From: an uncultured Alphaproteobacteria bacterium
Lineage (GTDB): Bacteria; Pseudomonadota; Alphaproteobacteria; HIMB59
Direction of reading: 5' to 3'
Assembly (NCBI GenBank): GCA_902621205.1
Contig: CACNLH010000010.1
Coordinates: forward strand, 1 to 52,260
DNA length: 52,260 nucleotides
Shown piece after piece: positions 26,319 through 38,072 of this stretch. Below the pieces are notes generated by a model. That model ran no database searches. It was given only the letters and a program-made list of their open reading frames with translations, and was not told the DNA's origin. The stretch's first letter is position 1, and each line of letters begins with the position of its first letter. Made by a program: the position numbers and the translations under genes.

Positions 26319-27663
26319 GTGCTTCTATATAATCTCCTAGTTCCTGGTAATTGTTATCTAAAATTGCAAATTTTTCATCATTAAGAAATTCTATATTTTT
26401 ATCATATTCTATATTGTTACCTACTGCCTTTTCGACAGTTTCCTGAAATTTTACTGGATGGGCACAAGCAAGGCACATTGCTTTTTTTAAATTTAATTTT
26501 TCCGCACATACTATACCAACAGCTGTATGGGGGTCTAATAAAATTTTGTAATTTTCATATGTAATTTTAATTTGATTTTCGACCTCTTTAGAGGTTGCAC
26601 TCTCAGATAAAAATTTCTCAGATAATGACTTATGAATAGAACTTTCTAATTTTTTATTATGCTCATTGTTTTGAATATTTTGAAAAAGCTCATTTGTTGC
26701 TCCTGGTCCAAGGAGCTCTGCTAAAAGTCTTTCAAAATTACTTGATATTGTTATATCCATGCTCGGGCTATTAGTTTTTACAACATTGCAGAGATGTAGA
26801 TCATTATTGCTTATAATTCGATGTAAAATATTATTCTCATTTGTCGCAACAATTAATTTATTTATTGGAAATCCCATTGACTTTAGCAAATGAGCAGAAT
26901 ATATATTTCCAAAATTACCACTTGGTACAACAAAATTATCAATATTATGATTAAGACATGACCAAGCATAATAAATTGATTGTGGCAACACCCTAAACCA
27001 ATTAATTGAATTCACTGCAGTGAAGCTATATATATTATTTATATCTTTATCTCTAAATAGTTTTTTTACTAAATTTTGACAATCATCAAAACTTCCATTG
27101 AGGGCAATATTAAAGACATTTTTACCTCCACTAGTTGTCATTTGTTTTCTTTGGAAGAGAGATGTGGAGTTATGAGGGTGCAGAATAAAAATACTAATAT
27201 TTTCAATATCTTTAAAGGCTTGGATTGCAGCAGAACCAGTATCGCCAGAGGTTGCTCCGATCACTACTAATTTTCTATCTAGTTTCTTTAAATAGTATTC
27301 ATATATTTTTGCTAACAAACACATAGCGTAATCTTTAAAAGCTAGTGTCGGACCATGAAATAAATTCAATAGATCGTTGTCGCCTATGTTTGATATTGTA
27401 ACAATTTCTTCATCAAATTTACTATAAGCCTCTTCGATAATCTTTTTAATTGTTGGGGCTTCAAATAAATCTGATAAAAAAGGGGTTAAAATGAAATTTG
27501 CTATTTCAAAATAATTTTTTCCTTTTAGTGCATTTATTTGATTGTTACTAAATTTTGGAATTTCATTTGGAATAAATAGGCCTCCATCTGGAGCTAGACC
27601 GAAATTTAGTACCTGCTCAGCAGAGTACTTTTTTTTATCATCTCTTGTGCTTATATATTTCAT
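26311..27663 (-). CDS. thrC: Threonine synthase
   Basis: PLP enzyme converting O-phosphohomoserine to threonine, cytoplasmic. The PLP Schiff-base Lys110 is in GPTLAFKDYAM, and the phosphate-binding loop ATSGDTGSAAI is near 157-167. The SxxNxxR-type segment VNSINWFRVLPQ and the PSGNFGNIYSAH loop identify the long, fungal/proteobacterial type. At 450 residues it is full length. It overlaps the neighbours by 4 bases (M32, ATGA) and 8 bases (M16). Confidence 0.96.
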   Translation of the reverse strand: MKYISTRDDKKKYSAEQVLNFGLAPDGGLFIPNEIPKFSNNQINALKGKNYFEIANFILTPFLSDLFEAPTIKKIIEEAYSKFDEEIVTISNIGDNDLLNLFHGPTLAFKDYAMCLLAKIYEYYLKKLDRKLVVIGATSGDTGSAAIQAFKDIENISIFILHPHNSTSLFQRKQMTTSGGKNVFNIALNGSFDDCQNLVKKLFRDKDINNIYSFTAVNSINWFRVLPQSIYYAWSCLNHNIDNFVVPSGNFGNIYSAHLLKSMGFPINKLIVATNENNILHRIISNNDLHLCNVVKTNSPSMDITISSNFERLLAELLGPGATNELFQNIQNNEHNKKLESSIHKSLSEKFLSESATSKEVENQIKITYENYKILLDPHTAVGIVCAEKLNLKKAMCLACAHPVKFQETVEKAVGNNIEYDKNIEFLNDEKFAILDNNYQELGDYIEAHA

Positions 27664-29099
27664 TGAATAAATCTATCAACCAAATGATCTAAATAATATT
27701 TTGGGTTTAAATTCTCACCAGAAATGTTTTGTAGCATTTCATCAGATGAATATAAAGAAGCTTTTTGATGGATATTAGAATTCAACCAAATGATTAAGTT
27801 ATTTATATTTTCTTCATTAGGGTTGCCTAAAAAAATATCAAATAAAGAGCAATTAAATTTAATTTGTGAGGCTATCATAGCACCAAGTGCATAAGTAGGG
27901 AAATAACCAAATATACCCTCATACCAATGAATATCTTGGAGGACCCCCTCTGTTTCTGAAATAAGATTGATTGACAAATTATTTAAATAGTTTTCGTTCC
28001 ATAAATTTTTTATATCTTTAAATTTAATTTTATTTTTAAATATCTCTTTTTCGATTTTATACCTGATGTAAACATGGATTGGGTAAGAAAATTCATCAGC
28101 ACTAACCCTTATAGGATTTACTCTCACGGTATGATAGTGCTCTAAAAACGATTTTTCCAAATCTTTAGAGTCATCAAAAATCTTGTTTATAATTTTAAAA
28201 TAAACCTTTGATTTAAAGATATGATTTTCAAAAAAAAGAGATTGGCTTTCATGGACACTTAAACTACGAGATTGACCCAATGGTTCATAAAGATATTCAT
28301 TAGGTCGGTTCTGCTCATAAACTCCATGGCCAGTCTCATGAAATAATGCTGATAAGGACTCTAATATATTATCTTCAAACCTAGTTGTTATCCTTACATC
28401 ATTTGTAGCTCCTCCACAAAAAGGATGATGAGATTGGTCAATTCTACCTCTATCAAAATCGAAGTTGAGTTGTTTTAATTTTACTTTTATCTTTTTTAAT
28501 ATTTCTGAGTCTGAAATATTTGATTTGTAAATATGAGGTGATTTAATTTTTTTAACATCCAAATATTTTGGTATTATTTCACTCTCAATTATTGAAAAAA
28601 CTTGGTCGATCTTTAATGAGTCATAATCCATATCATATTTTGAAATTAAAGAGTCATAAGGTGATAGATTAGTAGCCTTAGCTAATTGAGACGCTTCCTC
28701 ATGTACTAAATCTAATAGATCATTAAAATCTTTTTCAATTATCGAAGAGTCATTTTTTGATCTAGCCTCTCTCCATAAGTGCTCACAAGTTAGTTTTTTT
28801 TTTATCAGTAGAGTTTTCAAATCTGGGTCAATAGCATTTTCTTTGACGATAATGCTCTTCATTAATTTTAAAGACATACTATCTGCTTCGCTTAATTTTG
28901 TATTTTCAGCTTTTTGAATTTCTTCTTGAATATCTTCGCTTCTAAATATTCTATCTGTAAAGTTAGATAAAATAGACATTTGCTCTGATCTAGACTCGAT
29001 ACTTTTTTTTGGAAGATTAGTTGCGTTATCCCAAAATAAAAGACCACTGACGTCATTCAACACATAGTAGCTTTTAAAATACTTTTTGAGTTTATTCAT
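27660..29099 (-). CDS. M32 carboxypeptidase
   Basis: Zinc carboxypeptidase of the Taq family (M32), 479 residues. The zinc/catalytic motif HETGH is at 254-258 (ALFHETGHGVYEQ), preceded by the DQSHHPFCGGATNDVRITTR segment (seen near 221-240 as HHPFCGG and DVRITTR) and followed by SLSVHESQSLFFEN, all typical. No signal peptide, so cytoplasmic peptide turnover is expected. It sits between surf1 (8-base overlap) and thrC (4-base overlap), an insertion into an otherwise familiar cox-surf1-thrC order. Confidence 0.94.
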   Translation of the reverse strand: MNKLKKYFKSYYVLNDVSGLLFWDNATNLPKKSIESRSEQMSILSNFTDRIFRSEDIQEEIQKAENTKLSEADSMSLKLMKSIIVKENAIDPDLKTLLIKKKLTCEHLWREARSKNDSSIIEKDFNDLLDLVHEEASQLAKATNLSPYDSLISKYDMDYDSLKIDQVFSIIESEIIPKYLDVKKIKSPHIYKSNISDSEILKKIKVKLKQLNFDFDRGRIDQSHHPFCGGATNDVRITTRFEDNILESLSALFHETGHGVYEQNRPNEYLYEPLGQSRSLSVHESQSLFFENHIFKSKVYFKIINKIFDDSKDLEKSFLEHYHTVRVNPIRVSADEFSYPIHVYIRYKIEKEIFKNKIKFKDIKNLWNENYLNNLSINLISETEGVLQDIHWYEGIFGYFPTYALGAMIASQIKFNCSLFDIFLGNPNEENINNLIIWLNSNIHQKASLYSSDEMLQNISGENLNPKYYLDHLVDRFIQ

Positions 29100-29763
29100 A
29101 TTTTCTTCTTATAATTAACAGCATAACGATACTTGACAAGCTAAGCAAAAACCAAGTTATTGAATAATTCAAATGATTATTTCTCAAAAATATAAGAGGA
29201 TTAAAGGTATATTTAGATACCCTATCATCTAGAAGAACAAAATAATATCTTGATAGGAATGAATGTTGATAAAATTGATTAAAATCAGTTTTATTAACAG
29301 AGTACCAAGTATTATTGGACAAATCATTCTCTGGCGTAAAAAAAGGTTTATCTGAATTGAAATCTCTTATGTATACCTTAGGGTTGTCTATAGATTGATA
29401 TCTTTGAATGATATTTTGCACTTGATCAACGTCTTTGTCTAAAAACCATCCAAAATTAATAACACTATATGTGCTATTTTTATACTTTACCGGAAGTATT
29501 AGGTGATAACCTGGTTTTCCTTTAAATATTTTTGACTCCAAATAAATTGGTTTATTTAATATTGTATAATTATCATCTAATTTTACTGAAACTAAATTAT
29601 TGTAATTTAGATCATCTGAAAACAAAGTGGGATTGAGAATTGAATTACGTATATTGTCCATTAAATCATTTTTCCAATTTAGCCGGTAAAGTTGCCACGA
29701 ACCAAGGATAAAGGTTAAAATAGAAATTCCTATAAATACAAATGTTAATGATGACTTATTCAT
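29092..29763 (-). CDS. surf1: SURF1 family cytochrome oxidase assembly protein
   Basis: Inner-membrane factor for heme a insertion into subunit I. The 223-residue protein has an N-terminal helix (about 8-24, ending LGSWQLYRLNWKNDL), a periplasmic domain with GYHLILPV and VINFGWF, and a C-terminal helix preceded by HLNYSITWF, the family's second signature. It lies 43 bases after ctaE in the oxidase operon. Confidence 0.92.
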   Translation of the reverse strand: MNKSSLTFVFIGISILTFILGSWQLYRLNWKNDLMDNIRNSILNPTLFSDDLNYNNLVSVKLDDNYTILNKPIYLESKIFKGKPGYHLILPVKYKNSTYSVINFGWFLDKDVDQVQNIIQRYQSIDNPKVYIRDFNSDKPFFTPENDLSNNTWYSVNKTDFNQFYQHSFLSRYYFVLLDDRVSKYTFNPLIFLRNNHLNYSITWFLLSLSSIVMLLIIRRKYE

Positions 29764-29806
29764 AAATAAAATTTTAGTTTAAATGTAAAAGATAAAAATG
29801 TTTAGT

Positions 29807-30649
29807 TTATCTTCCCCACCAATAGATACTTATGTATAAAAACAACCAAACAACATCAACAAAATGCCAATACCATGCAGCTGCCTCAAAACCAAAATGT
29901 CTTTTTGGGGTTAAATGACCTTTTCTTATTCTCAATAAACAGACTAATAAAAACAAAGTACCTATTAATACATGAAAACCGTGAAAACCGGTTGCCATGA
30001 AAAAAGTTGAAGGATATATACCTTCAGTAAAACCAAAAGTTGCATGTTGGTATTCATATATTTGTAAAAGTGAAAATATGAAACCTAAAAAAACTGTATA
30101 ATATAAACCTTTAAGAGCCTCTTTATTATTACCCTCTCTTAATTCGTGGTGTGCCCATGTACAGGTAGTGCCTGATAAAAGTAAAATTAAGGTATTTAAA
30201 TATGGGATATCTAGTGGATCAAAAGTTTCAATTCCTTTTGGAGGCCAAACTCCTATTCCAAGAGTACCCGTGAAAACTTCTTTGTACTCGGCTAAAAATG
30301 TTTTAGGTAATAGACTTGCATCAAAAAAAGCCCAAAAAAAAGCGACAAAAAACATAACTTCTGATGTGATGAACAAAGCCATACCCCACCTAAGACCAAT
30401 CTCAGTGATTGAATTATGTACTTTCAAAAAAGTACTCTCTTTTATTATGTCTCGCCACCACATAAACATAGTAAAAAGTATTAGAACAAGACCTGCCAAC
30501 ATAGGCCATAGCATCTCATAGTGCATATACAAAATAGCTCCTGAAACTAGAAAAAGAGCTGAGAAAGCACCAACTAATGGCCAGGGACTGGGATTTACAA
30601 GATGAAATTTATGTTTCTTTTCAGAGTCTTTAAATACTAAATCAACCAT
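29807..30649 (-). CDS. ctaE: Cytochrome c oxidase subunit III
   Basis: Seven-helix integral subunit of the aa3-type oxidase, 280 residues. The first part HKFHLVNPSPWPLVGAF and the carboxylate segment SEVMFFVAFFWAFFDASL (read as EVMFFVAFFWAFF) near 95-110 are typical, as are HATFGFTEGIYPSTFFMATGFHG (seen as GIYPSTFF, GFHGFHVLIGT) and the C-terminal AAAWYWHFVDVVWLFLY. It lies 12 bases after ctaG and 43 before surf1. Confidence 0.97.
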   Translation of the reverse strand: MVDLVFKDSEKKHKFHLVNPSPWPLVGAFSALFLVSGAILYMHYEMLWPMLAGLVLILFTMFMWWRDIIKESTFLKVHNSITEIGLRWGMALFITSEVMFFVAFFWAFFDASLLPKTFLAEYKEVFTGTLGIGVWPPKGIETFDPLDIPYLNTLILLLSGTTCTWAHHELREGNNKEALKGLYYTVFLGFIFSLLQIYEYQHATFGFTEGIYPSTFFMATGFHGFHVLIGTLFLLVCLLRIRKGHLTPKRHFGFEAAAWYWHFVDVVWLFLYISIYWWGR

Positions 30650-30661
30650 TTAAATAATATT

Positions 30662-31198
30662 TCATTCTTTTTTCTCAAAAAAGGTATATGACAAAGTGAC
30701 ATTCTTTGTCCTACTTGCCTCAGGATCGTCAAGTATCAATGGATCTAAGTAGAAAGTGACAGGAAACTCAACAACTTGATTTGGTTTTATCGTTTGATCA
30801 ATAAAGCAAAAGCATTCAATTTTATATAAGTATGGGCCAATTTTAGGTGGTAAAATGTTAAATATAGACGTACCTGTTAAGCTAGCATCAGTATTATTTT
30901 TAGCTTTAAAAACAACATCATACTTTACACCCTCTGTAATATTCATTTTTTGAGGAGCTTCGAACATCCAGTCCAAACCTTCATTTACCTGAGCTGAAAA
31001 TATAACTTTTATGTCAAGTTCCCCCGAGTTGATATTTTGGTGTTGTTCTTGAATTTTAACTTCTTTATTAAAACCTTGAAATCCAGTTAGGTCACAAAAA
31101 AGCTTATATAGTGGTACAGAAAAAATTACTAGACTTAGCATAAATCCAAGTATCAACATTAAAAAAATTAATGTTTTGTTTTTATTTGATATGTTCAA
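30662..31198 (-). CDS. ctaG: Cytochrome oxidase copper-assembly protein CtaG/Cox11
   Basis: Delivers copper to the CuB site of subunit I. One N-terminal membrane helix (about 10-30) is followed by a periplasmic immunoglobulin-like domain with the copper motif CFCF (in KIECFCFIDQ) and the conserved VPLYKLFCDLTGFQG segment near 25-41. Length is 178 residues. Start is TTG at 31198, which overlaps the stop of the small upstream coxF-like gene (TTGA), implying translational coupling. Confidence 0.94.
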   Translation of the reverse strand: MNISNKNKTLIFLMLILGFMLSLVIFSVPLYKLFCDLTGFQGFNKEVKIQEQHQNINSGELDIKVIFSAQVNEGLDWMFEAPQKMNITEGVKYDVVFKAKNNTDASLTGTSIFNILPPKIGPYLYKIECFCFIDQTIKPNQVVEFPVTFYLDPLILDDPEASRTKNVTLSYTFFEKKE

Positions 31199-31296
31199 AT
31201 ACCAGATTTAATTCTAAATATTGTAATAAAATAAAATGCTGTTACGAGCATGAAAAGTAGAGCCAAGACTAATAAATTTTTATTTTTTCTTTTCAT
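31195..31296 (-). CDS. Small CoxF-like single-helix protein
   Basis: A 33-residue open frame between ctaB and ctaG. It begins MKRKNKNLLVLALLFMLV and ends RIKSGI: a basic N-terminus, one hydrophobic helix (about 8-27) and a short basic end, i.e. a single-pass N-in membrane peptide. Its ATG overlaps the ctaB stop by one base (TAATG) and its TGA overlaps the ctaG TTG by four, so the three are in perfect coupled register. Alphaproteobacteria carry a small CoxF gene in exactly this slot. The coupling and position make it very likely real; family membership rests on position and layout. Confidence 0.8.
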   Translation of the reverse strand: MKRKNKNLLVLALLFMLVTAFYFITIFRIKSGI

Positions 31297-32222
31297 TAGA
31301 ATAAATATTTATCAATAACTGTTAAAGTGAAAATAAGAAACAGATACACAATTGAATATCCAAAAAGTTTAATTGAGTCTTTCTTAGTATTTTGTGACTT
31401 ATTTAGTTTAAAAAGTTTGTAAATAAAATATGCATTGAGAAGATTGGAGCCTAAAAAAAAGCTCATTCCCGCGTATTTAAGAAAATATAGGGAGTTTACT
31501 GATGCAACCATTAAAAAAGTGTAAATATTCATCATAAAAAGTGTTTTTTTTATGCCGTGTTTAACAGGGTACATCGGAATATCAGCGTCAGAGTAATCTT
31601 GGTTTCTAAATATAGCTAATGCCCAAGAGTGTGGAGGTGTCCATAAAAATATTATTAAGCATAATATTAACGGGTAGAAAATTTGTTCACTTGAAATACT
31701 GATCCATGAAATCACTGGAGGGAGAGCACCTGCTAAACCGCCAATTACTATATTCTGTGCAGTTTTGTGCTTCAAATACATTGTATAAAAAACAGAGTAA
31801 TAAAGAATTGTAAATGCTAATAAGATTGAGGCCTTAATATTTCCAAAGAAAAATAAACCTATTACAGAAAAAAAAGAAAAAATTAATCCAATACCAAGTG
31901 CTGTATTTGCTGAGATATTTCCTGAAGGAATAGGTCTAAACTTTGTTCTATCCATTTTAGAGTCAATTATTCGATCAAACCACATGTTTAAAATAGCTGA
32001 ACCAGATGCTCCCATTGCTATAAGGGTAAGAGTCATTCCTTTTATAAATAAACTTTTATCAGATGGGGCTAATAACATCGCACATAAAGCCGTAAATATT
32101 ACAAGAGAAATTACACCAGGTTTAATTAGTATATAAAGTTGTTTTAAAAAATTAACAACTTGCAAAAAGAACAGGTTTTGTTCTGTCTGTACAAAAGTTT
32201 GATGATGCTTTTTTTCTAACAC
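31296..32222 (-). CDS. ctaB: Protoheme IX farnesyltransferase
   Basis: UbiA-superfamily prenyltransferase that makes heme O from heme B, the first step to heme A. The polyprenyl-diphosphate/Mg motif is NMWFDRIIDSKMDRTKFRP (split: NMWFDRIID near 79-87, SKMDRTKFRPIP near 88-99). Nine hydrophobic helices are expected over 308 residues. The start is GTG at 32222, 3 bases after ctaD; a later in-frame start is possible because the first 25 residues are poorly conserved. Confidence 0.95.
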   Translation of the reverse strand: MLEKKHHQTFVQTEQNLFFLQVVNFLKQLYILIKPGVISLVIFTALCAMLLAPSDKSLFIKGMTLTLIAMGASGSAILNMWFDRIIDSKMDRTKFRPIPSGNISANTALGIGLIFSFFSVIGLFFFGNIKASILLAFTILYYSVFYTMYLKHKTAQNIVIGGLAGALPPVISWISISSEQIFYPLILCLIIFLWTPPHSWALAIFRNQDYSDADIPMYPVKHGIKKTLFMMNIYTFLMVASVNSLYFLKYAGMSFFLGSNLLNAYFIYKLFKLNKSQNTKKDSIKLFGYSIVYLFLIFTLTVIDKYLF

Positions 32223-32225
32223 AAA

Positions 32226-34672
<2,447 letters not shown>

Positions 34673-34737
34673 CTAGGACATATTAGTAATCTTTTTTGTA
34701 CAGTATATTGACAGGATGTCGCTTAAACCCGCTATAA
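34673..34737. promoter_or_regulatory. Region upstream of the cox operon
   Basis: This 65-base gap between ctaC and the end of rsmE (both leftward) is the likely promoter site for the cox operon. Minus-strand TATACT-like bases and a short inverted repeat GACA-GGA-TGTC (34710-34720) lie here. On the plus strand TTGACA (34708-34713) and TATAAT (34733-34738) form a sigma-70-like pair with a long 19-base spacer. No start site can be fixed by reading alone. Confidence 0.4.
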
Positions 34738-35445
34738 TTATGAAAAATAGTGAAATGTTAGACTAAGTGCGGCAATAACTGCTGTGTCAGCTTTTAAAAT
34801 GTTTGGGCCCAGACTCACATTAAAGAAATTTTTTGAGCTACCTGATATAAATGCTCTTTCCTCCTCCTCAAAACCTCCTTCAGGTCCTATCACAACTAAA
34901 ATTTCACTATTTGGTTTAATTTTAGCTTGTGATAAATGAATTCCTTTAAGATTTTCATCGAACATTAGCACTGTTTTATCAGATATGATATTAGATCTAT
35001 TTTTAAGATCAATTAACTTGTCTATATTTGGTATTGATAATCTCCCACTTTGTTGAGCAGCACCTACTGCATATGTACTAAACTTATCAAGATTAATCTT
35101 TGTACTTACAGTTCTATTAAATGATGTTGGAAATAGACATCTCACACCTATCTCAGTTGATTGTCTTATAATTAATTCACTGTTTTGGTATTTTATGGGA
35201 GAAAACATTAAGTCTATCAAAGCCTCTGCTCGAGGTGCTAAGATTTGACTTATCGATTTCACTTTTAAAAAATTTTTTTTGATATCTATTATTTCGCACT
35301 TCCATTCACCAGAAATATTGTTAAACAAAGAGATCTCATCTCCTATTTTAAGCCTTATAACTTTTACAAGATGGATATAATACTTTTTTTCTAGCTCATA
35401 AGTGCTACCCTGCTTTATAATTGAATTACAATAAACTCTCTTCAT
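34738..35445 (-). CDS. rsmE: 16S rRNA m3U1498 methyltransferase
   Basis: SPOUT methyltransferase of the RsmE family. From ATG 35445 it has 235 residues: an N-terminal PUA-like domain (LVKVIRLKIGDEISLFN near 28-44) and the SAM knot with IGPEGGFEEEE and SLGPNILKADTAVIAAL. A TTG nine bases upstream is in frame but would extend the protein into ubiA without similarity. The ATG shares CATG with the ubiA ATG, head to head. Confidence 0.94.
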   Translation of the reverse strand: MKRVYCNSIIKQGSTYELEKKYYIHLVKVIRLKIGDEISLFNNISGEWKCEIIDIKKNFLKVKSISQILAPRAEALIDLMFSPIKYQNSELIIRQSTEIGVRCLFPTSFNRTVSTKINLDKFSTYAVGAAQQSGRLSIPNIDKLIDLKNRSNIISDKTVLMFDENLKGIHLSQAKIKPNSEILVVIGPEGGFEEEERAFISGSSKNFFNVSLGPNILKADTAVIAALSLTFHYFS

Positions 35446-36352
35446 GAATAACAATTATAAGAATAATTTAATTTTTAAATTATTTCCACCTTTCACACAC
35501 CCATACATTCTTTTAGTTAGATTAGATAAACCTATTGGATTTCTTCTACTTTTTTACCCAATTAGTTTTATTTTAGCATCCTCAACAAATGGTTCATCTA
35601 ATAATACTTTAATTTTGTTTATAATTTTTTTTATAGGTTCAGTGGTTATGAGGTCTGCTGGATGCATAGTAAATGATTTTATTGATAAAGACATTGATAA
35701 GAGAGTTAGTAGAACACAAAATAGAGCTTTAGCCTCATCACAAATAAGTTTAAAGAATTCACTCATACTATTATTTTTTCTTTTAATAATAGGTTTAATA
35801 ATTTTATTTCAATTAAATTATGAAGCTATTGTATTAGGGCTAGTTATTACTCCTTTGATAATTTTATACCCTTTTGCAAAAAGATTTTTTTACTTACCCC
35901 AATTAATTTTAGCTTTGACTTATAATTGGGGCTGTTTTATTGGCTGGGTTGCTATGGGCTCAAACGTTCCCTTTTCATCTGTTCTAATTTTATACGTGTC
36001 ACTAATATTTTGGACACTTACTTATGATACTATTTATGCTACTCAGGATGAAAAAGAAGACAGAGAATTAAAATTATACTCTAGCACATTATTTTTTGGA
36101 ACTCGTAGAATGATCATTTTAAATTTAATGATTTTTTTTAAATATTTTTTATTGGCATTTTTTGGAAGTAGCTTGAATTTCAGTTTTTTATACTATGTCT
36201 TATTATTAATAATTTTTTTGATAAACATTATAGATCTAAATTTTATGTGGAAAAATATACCTGAAAAGGCTGGCTCATACTTTAGTCGCAATAACTATTA
36301 CGGTATCAGCATACTTTTTAGTATAATAATTGGAAGTCACCTTAATGTCTGA
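35444..36352 (+). CDS. ubiA: 4-hydroxybenzoate polyprenyltransferase
   Basis: Inner-membrane enzyme that prenylates 4-hydroxybenzoate in ubiquinone synthesis. The first Asp motif is in NDFIDKDIDKRVSRT near 77-91 and the second in YDTIYATQDEKED near 195-207. Multiple membrane helices over 302 residues. The alternative UbiA-superfamily roles (heme O synthase, others) fit less well, and ctaB is already present. Its start codon shares CATG with divergent rsmE; msbA follows with an 8-base overlap. Confidence 0.93.
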   Translation: MNNNYKNNLIFKLFPPFTHPYILLVRLDKPIGFLLLFYPISFILASSTNGSSNNTLILFIIFFIGSVVMRSAGCIVNDFIDKDIDKRVSRTQNRALASSQISLKNSLILLFFLLIIGLIILFQLNYEAIVLGLVITPLIILYPFAKRFFYLPQLILALTYNWGCFIGWVAMGSNVPFSSVLILYVSLIFWTLTYDTIYATQDEKEDRELKLYSSTLFFGTRRMIILNLMIFFKYFLLAFFGSSLNFSFLYYVLLLIIFLINIIDLNFMWKNIPEKAGSYFSRNNYYGISILFSIIIGSHLNV

Positions 36353-38072
36353 GTCTAAAGAACATTTTATAAGAATTTCTAAATTATTTCTTAATTTTAA
36401 ATTAAGAATGTTTGTTGCTATTTTATGTATGATTATTGCAGCTCTATGCACAGGTTTTCATGCATGGTTGGTTAAACCAGCACTTGACAATGTTTTGATT
36501 AATGCTGATAGGTTTTATTTATATTTCATACCCATTGCTATTTTAATTACTGGGATAATAAAAGGTTTAGTAACTTATATCCAAATTACTTCTTTACAAT
36601 TTATGAGTCATAGGATTATTGAAAAACTCAGACGTGATGTTTTTAAAAATTTAATAAATGTGCATTATGGGTTTTTTATTAAAAATAAAATAGGATCATT
36701 AATTACAAGAATTACTACAGATACTTATTATTTAAGTGGGGCAATGGCCAACACATATACTGCATTAATAAAAGACTCTTTAACTTTGACTGTCTTAATA
36801 GGAAATATGTTTTTTCAAAATTGGAAATTAGCATGTATTTCTATAGTGATTTTTCCATTGGCCATTGTTCCAATAAGAGTTTTAGGTAAAAAAATTAGAA
36901 GAGTCACAAAAAACTTACAAGAACAGGTTGGAACTTTAGCTTCAAATTTAGAAGAGGTCTTTAGAGGAGTCAAAAATGTAAAATCTTTCAATGCAGAAAA
37001 TTTTGAAATCAAAAGAGTCAATAAAGAAATTGAGCAAACTAGAGAATTGAATTTTAAACAGGAAAAAATTACTGCGAGATCCAGACCATTTACGGAAACA
37101 TTGGGTTCAATGGCAGCTGGTCTAGCAATATTTGGTGGGGGTATTTTTGTAATTAATGAAAATATGACAGCTGGGCAATTGATGAGTTTTTTAGTAAGTC
37201 TAATGTTAGCTTATGCACCACTTAAAAACTTAATAAATGTGAATGTTTTACTTCAAAGCGGTCTTGGTGCTGCCTCCAGAATATTTGAATTTATAGATTT
37301 AAAAAACGAAACAATTGGAGGATCTAAGACAATAAAAAATTTCAAGACTTTGAGTTTTAAAGAGGTTTTTTTTAAATACGAAAATACAAATAAAAATATA
37401 ATTAACCGAGTTAATTTTAACCTTAAAGCAGGAAAAAAAGTTGCATTTGTGGGACCCTCTGGAGGAGGTAAATCAACACTTATGGCTTTATTTTTGAGAT
37501 TATTTGATATCACTAAAGGTGACATAACAATAAATGATATTGATATAAAAAAATTAAAATTAAATAGTCTTAGAAATATATTTAGCCTAGTTAGCCAAGA
37601 TACAGTTTTGTTTGATGGTACTATTGCAGAAAATATAAAATATAATTCTGGTCACAATCAATCAAATATAAATCATTTTGCAAATATTGCATGTGTAAAT
37701 GATTTTGCAAATAAACTACCTTTGAAATTGGATACTAAAATTGGAGAAAATGGAATTAAACTGTCTGGGGGGCAAAGGCAAAGAATTTCAATAGCGAGAG
37801 CTCTTGCTCAAAAAAACCCTGTTGTATTATTAGATGAACCAACTTCAAATTTAGATCTTAAAACAGAGTCTAAGCTATTCAATAATTTGTATCATTTGCC
37901 TAAAATTACAATGATCGTAGTTGCACATAGATTAAGCACAATCAAAAATTTTGATGAAATTTACTATTTAGAAAATGGTGAGGTTGTTGAGAAGGGAACT
38001 CATAGAACCTTAATGGCAAAGAAAAAACATTATTATAGTCTTTATCAAAGACAGATTAAAAAAAATGCTTAA
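36345..38072 (+). CDS. msbA: MsbA-like lipid A/ABC exporter
   Basis: Half-size ABC exporter with six membrane helices (about 20-310) fused to a nucleotide domain: Walker A GPSGGGKST (about 370-378), signature LSGGQRQR, Walker B VVLLDEPTSNLD and the switch His in VVAHRLST. I take the ATG at 36345 (575 residues) rather than a TTG five codons earlier. The neighbours (DUF374, waaA, lpxK, lpxL-like) strongly suggest lipid A core flipping. Confidence 0.88.
   Translation: MSESKEHFIRISKLFLNFKLRMFVAILCMIIAALCTGFHAWLVKPALDNVLINADRFYLYFIPIAILITGIIKGLVTYIQITSLQFMSHRIIEKLRRDVFKNLINVHYGFFIKNKIGSLITRITTDTYYLSGAMANTYTALIKDSLTLTVLIGNMFFQNWKLACISIVIFPLAIVPIRVLGKKIRRVTKNLQEQVGTLASNLEEVFRGVKNVKSFNAENFEIKRVNKEIEQTRELNFKQEKITARSRPFTETLGSMAAGLAIFGGGIFVINENMTAGQLMSFLVSLMLAYAPLKNLINVNVLLQSGLGAASRIFEFIDLKNETIGGSKTIKNFKTLSFKEVFFKYENTNKNIINRVNFNLKAGKKVAFVGPSGGGKSTLMALFLRLFDITKGDITINDIDIKKLKLNSLRNIFSLVSQDTVLFDGTIAENIKYNSGHNQSNINHFANIACVNDFANKLPLKLDTKIGENGIKLSGGQRQRISIARALAQKNPVVLLDEPTSNLDLKTESKLFNNLYHLPKITMIVVAHRLSTIKNFDEIYYLENGEVVEKGTHRTLMAKKKHYYSLYQRQIKKNA

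Noticed and set aside
30168-30521. 117-codon plus-strand frame inside ctaE
   Set aside because: It is the reverse complement of conserved membrane codons of subunit III and resembles nothing.
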